A DNA stretch of 64,000 nt. Origin: Talpa occidentalis. Its lineage: Eukaryota > Chordata > Mammalia > Eulipotyphla > Talpidae. Location: positions 24,165,784 through 24,229,783 of the forward strand of contig NW_023602073.1 of NCBI RefSeq assembly GCF_014898055.3, in the 5' to 3' direction. The notes under the pieces are model-generated. The model saw only the letters and a program-made list of their open reading frames with translations, had not been told where the DNA came from and ran no database searches. This document shows positions 59,825-64,000 of this stretch, one piece after another. Both the position numbers and the translations under genes were made by a program. Numbering within the stretch: position 1 is the first letter of the stretch; each line of letters opens with the position of its first letter.

Positions 59825-60095
59825 AGGGCCTCCCTGGTGGCGCAGGGGTTAAAGACAGCACTATCAAGCTACCATCAGCCACTGCAGAACAAGTTCTATC
59901 CCTGCCGGCCAGGGAGCCACCCACATGGTGCAGCAGACCTCTCCCCTCTCACCTGCTGCTCCCCTCAGCAGTGGATCTCAGTGGATCCACTCTGTCTCTG
60001 ATGAATCCTCTCACCCCTGACCCTGCCGCACCTCTGGCTTGCACCCCAGTTCTTGTACACATAAATAAATAAATCCTCTCAAAAATAATAAAACA
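59825..60095 (+). mobile_element. tRNA-derived SINE, type A
   Basis: AAAACATTCTAG on the left and AAAACATTCCAG on the right. A short internal deletion removes the CTGCCTGTTCTG module near 59985. Confidence 0.92.
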
Positions 60096-60099
60096 TTCC

Positions 60100-60237
60100 A
60101 GTATAGAAAAATTTGGGTAGTGACCTGTGGTGACAGATGTTCACTAGGTTCCCTGTGATGGTCATTTCACAAATATCATATCACTGTGCTGTATACCCAG
60201 AGTGAATGTCACATTTCCAGCCAATTATACCTCAATG
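60100..60237 (+). mobile_element. Old L1 3' end fragment
   Basis: GTGACAGATGTTCACTAGG...GATGGTCATTTCACAAATATCATATCA...CAATTATACCTCAATGTCTGAAAA is typical of an L1 3'UTR terminus. Confidence 0.75.
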
Positions 60238-60557
60238 TCTGAAAAGGAATTAGAAGCCTCTGATTCCCAGCAGTGGTCCCTTGTAACCTACCAGATGCCC
60301 TGACCTTGGCTATGGCCACCCCAGCACTGTCCTGAGTCTAGAGAGGGTGCAAAGAGCTGGAGAGAAACTTGACCTCTGTCATAAGAAGAGAAAGGCACGA
60401 GGAGAAGGCCAGAGCCCAGAGGCTCCAGCCCCGCCAGCTGCCCAAGGCACAGCCGGCCCTTACCCTGACTCCCCAGGAACTGTCTGGCCTACAGGAGGCA
60501 ACTGAGGGTCTCGGATGCAGTCCAGTGATGCCTCTCAGCTCACTTATGGGCCAAGGG

Positions 60558-60690
60558 TCATCTCAGCCATGAGGTGCTATCATGACACGGTGCTTCAGTC
60601 CTGATTCCAAGTTTGCTTGTCCTTTAGCCTCTCCATGGACTTTCACTGAGGAGCTGCCATGGCCAAGCATGGGGCAAGGCAATGTGTGTT
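60558..60690 (+). repeat. Local duplication, copy 2
   Basis: Partner of 59396-59548, about 1.15 kb downstream in the same orientation. Confidence 0.8.
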
Positions 60691-61451
60691 CACAGCTGCT
60701 TCCTCTTTCCAGACTCGAAGCTGCACCAGCGCTGTGGGAAGGTCTCTGCTTCTTTCAGTTCTGGCTCTTCACCTCCCCCTTATCACAGGAGCCATTCACA
60801 GTGCTTGGCCCTTGTCACCGCCCCACTTTGAGATGAGCTCCTTCCCCACTGGACTAAGACTCCGGGAGCATTCCCGGCTAAGAACATTCTTTTACTCCTA
60901 TCTTCAGACAAGAAAACTCTGTCCTTGGCATCACTGCAGCAGAACTGTTTCCCACCTCACTCACTCTTCCCACAGGAAGCAGCTGACGGCGCTGGCCCAC
61001 TGCATCTTCCAGACAAGACGACTGCCCCCAGCCTCTGAAATCAGATAGTTTCAGAGCTGTTTGAAAATTCTCTTGGTTTCCACATTTGGTATGGAAACAA
61101 TTTCTGACTAGGTCATAATGTCTTAGCTTTCTCTCCCATGCCACACAATGCCTAAAATACTGCTTTTATCACTTATTTGACATTCAGCCCACTTATGGTT
61201 GAATTTCATCCGGGATAGGTTCTGATTCCCAAATTCTGTTATCAAGTGATGAGCCTGGCGACAAGTCTGTGGGAAGGGACAGTGACAAGCGAACTTGTGC
61301 AGGCAGAATGCCACGCATCGTGGGCATCGTTTTTTGACAAAACCTTTTGGGGGGTACCACTTTGTTGCCCAAAAAAGACACCCCTGGGGCAAAGCCAAGA
61401 GGGATGGCAATGGGAATGTAAGAAGAAAATTGCTTAATAAATTTCCTCAGG
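60691..61451. other. Intergenic, nothing recognised
   Basis: No gene or named repeat supported. Confidence 0.4.
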
Positions 61452-61887
61452 GGAGACTGGATCAAGATGTGGTATATATACACAATGGAATATTACTCGG
61501 CAATCAAAAAAGATAAACTCATGCCATTCGCAGCAACATGAATGGAGCTGGAAGGGATCATGCTCAGCAAAATAAGTCAGAAAGAAAAAAATATCAGATG
61601 GCTTCACTTATAGGAGGAATGTAGAGGAAACAAATAAAAAAATTGAGGGGGGAAGTAATTATAATAAATTAAAAATCAAAATCAACAGTCAACTATAAAC
61701 CAGAGACATTCTGCAAGGGGCGGGGAGGGATCAAAACAGGGGCGGGAAGAGCACAGGGGACTATGGTGATGGTCATGGGTGAATTGGTGAGATGACACCT
61801 GAGAGGAGAAAGCATACACTGTACAAAAATGAAGAATGATGTAAAATATATATAAAATTTGTTTAAAAAAATTCCTCAGGGTAGCCC
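61443..61887 (+). mobile_element. 5'-truncated L1 insertion
   Basis: ORF2 C-terminus (encodes the MEYYSAIKK-like text) and full 3'UTR in plus orientation. AAATTTCCTCAGGG before the start and AAATTCCTCAGGG after the A-rich end form the target-site duplication. Confidence 0.92.
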
Positions 61888-64000
61888 AAAAACAAAGGGC
61901 TGGGGGAGGGAGGGAATAAAAAGGTGGGTGGATTAAGGAAAGGGGTGAGAAGGAGGTAGAGCCAGGGGCACCCCATGGCAAGGCCAGAAGAGGACATTTA
62001 GTAACAGGGACCCTGGGTATCAGGGGTACGTGAGGCTCCTTTTTAGGAAGTCTTGTGGGGCAGTCAAGTAGCACGTCTGCCAGCCCTCCTGATGCCATTT
62101 CCTCTCCAATTCCTGGGGAGAGTTACTCCCTGTTGGGGGCCACTGTGAGGGAGGGAGGAACAACATGGTGAGGTGATTGGTAATTTGGGGAAAGGATTCC
62201 AGAAGCAGAGGCTAGGCATGCCTGGGAGGAATCTTAAAGCACCCCAGTCTCCCTGGATATGCGGGAGGGATGCTGGATTTCTCAGCAGGACTAAAATAGG
62301 GGTTTGAGGAACTTCCTTTACATTTCAAGGCTGGGGTGACCCCAGTGGCTACAGGACTGAGCTAATCTATGCCCCCTCCTGTAGATCTAGGATCTAATGC
62401 AGCAAAATTAGTGCTGAATTAATTCTGGTTACGACAAAAATGCTGGTTTTAAATTGGAGAGTTAAGAAACTGAATACAAATCTTTGCAGAGCCTGGCTGG
62501 CAAACCAGATTTTTTTCATTTGGAACCATAAATAATACATTCAGAAAGAGCCCAGCAATTCAGTCCTGCGGAAATATGGGTGTCAGAATTAGCAACACTG
62601 CCGTCTTTGTATGGCCTGAGCTCTCACACAGGGCCTGCTCCTGTCCTTCCTGGATTTTACTAATCGCCCCTTACAAAGGGCCCCTGTTTGCGAAGAGGTT
62701 GATACAAAGACACAGGCTCCTAGAACCAAGTCTGACTTTGCCATTCTTTTTTCTTTTCTGTAGGGTGACTTTTGAAACAAATTGAAATGATCATCTGTAA
62801 TGTTGCTTTACTATAAAAATACTATGGTCATAGAATTGGGATGTTTGTGGGGTGGGGGGGGCATCAGGATCTATTTCTATGAATGTTCTGATAGATTTCT
62901 TGGCTGTTCTTCATTGTTTAATATTTTTGTTCTTTAGAAAAGTAGAATCCTTCAAACATATGGAAAACAATATACCTATGTACTCACCAAAAAACACACT
63001 CGTATTTTATTGCATAATTGCCAATGTCCCCCTTTCAAATCAAGTGCGCCAAATGGAACCCAAGCTGCCACCCTGGGACCAGGGCCACCCACACAGGGCC
63101 ACACGCTGAGGCGGCCTCAACCTTTGTACGGAGCTGGCGCCTCTGTCCTCGCGCTGACTTCTCTGGTTTCTGCTGCATGTCGCGTGTATGAGCAAACATC
63201 CATGGCTGAGTTGAGTGAGTCTGAAAGGTGCACAGAATGGGCACCTAGCATTAGTTTCTGCTTTGCACTTTCCCTTCCAATGTCACTGCCTCGGCCGCTG
63301 CAGGAATCTCTGGGGCAGCCTGAACCCTGCAGCCACCCAGCACGCTGTGCTCCGAGCTTGCCCACCGGTCTCAGTTAAGGCCCTCCCTGCTTCGTCTGAG
63401 TCTGCTGCTGCGTCCAAGTTCATCCTGGCCAGTCGAGGCAACAGCTGACGCCCAGTCTTCCTTTCCAGGCCCACAGGTCTGTCCCGTCCATAGCACCTGC
63501 CCTAGCGTACCCCATCCCCTTAGGACACCCCTCGTTGGGCCTAGTTCCTTCCTTCTCCTTCGCCTGCCACGTTCACTCCCCCTCCCAACATTTGCTTATA
63601 CTATTTCCACACCTGGAATGTTTTCTCTTTCTTTTTTTTAAATCTTTCCTCTTCGGGCTCAAGACCTCTGTTGCTCGCAACCCCTTCCTTGGCCAGTCCA
63701 GGCTCCCGCTGTTGGTCTTCATGTGCTCCCTGGCCAGAGCTGCTGGGGCCGCCAGGTCGCCTACTCACAATCCAGACAGGCAGGACACTTGGGTCAGTGC
63801 TGACTGCGATCTTTTGAACTTATTATGTACAGGGGAGGTATTTCCACAGTGATCTCAACCACAAATCTGAGAAGTAGGTGTTACTGTCGTATGTCACAAT
63901 TTGCATCCAAGATCTCTGAAACCCAAAGCATTTTAGCCATTGGGGCACCTCACCCCTGCAGCTGTGGAACGGAGACTGACACTCCAGACAGGATCTGTGT
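61888..64000. other. Intergenic to window end; weak L2/MIR remnants
   Basis: No gene was recognised. 63580-63720 resembles the L2 3' region (CACACCTGGAATGTTTTCTC...), and 63810-63930 may be a diverged MIR. Both are weak. Confidence 0.35.

Noticed and set aside
1..64000. CRISPR array, operon, phage or bacterial system
   Set aside because: No short regularly spaced repeats or prokaryotic genes. The repeats are mammalian retrotransposons and microsatellites.

Overview
The window looks like nuclear DNA of a placental mammal. It has one intronless protein-coding ORF with a CpG island in a sea of interspersed repeats: L1 LINEs of several ages, about 31 copies of a lineage-specific tRNA-derived SINE, and older MIR, MER5 and LTR copies. 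The repeat set (L1, MIR, MER5A, MLT1-like LTR) indicates a eutherian. The abundant SINE has a tRNA-like head with A and B boxes, a body of about 170 bp and an AAATAAATAAATC tail. It is not Alu, B1/B2, CAN, ERE, PRE-1, Bov-tA or AfroSINE. I suspect a laurasiatherian such as a bat or pangolin, but cannot name the species from sequence alone.

Layout. 1-1680 is an old L1 ORF2 relic, followed by a 5'-inverted L1 at 2008-2534. 2535-6400 holds no recognisable gene. 6403-7120 is a composite of two inverted SINEs inside one 19-bp target-site duplication. 7500-11700 is GC-richer and carries two related solo LTRs in opposite orientation (8380-8851 minus, 9878-10347 plus). 11930-13500 is a CpG island with the window's only convincing gene, FAM50B (XAP5-like, 337 aa), read on the plus strand with a probable 5'UTR intron and a polyadenylation signal at 13288. 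13505-14650 holds MIR and MER5A copies. 15350-21545 is mostly ancient L1 material with SINE insertions and one unidentified, possibly pseudogenic minus-strand reading frame (18245-18745).

From 21.5 kb to the end I see no further real gene. This part is SINE- and L1-rich intergenic DNA with a large 5'-inverted L1 (30213-32064), a nested L1/L1/SINE/SINE stack (34460-36720), several microsatellites, and three short local duplications (40.7/42.7, 57.6/58.7 and 59.4/60.6 kb).

Biologically, the locus is an autosomal-type retrocopy of the FAM50A/XAP5 family. The human orthologue is known to be imprinted (paternally expressed), so the CpG island here is a candidate germline differentially methylated region. 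I found no multi-gene system, CRISPR array, operon or undescribed machinery. The interest lies in the retrogene's acquired 5' structure and in several well-preserved retrotransposition events.
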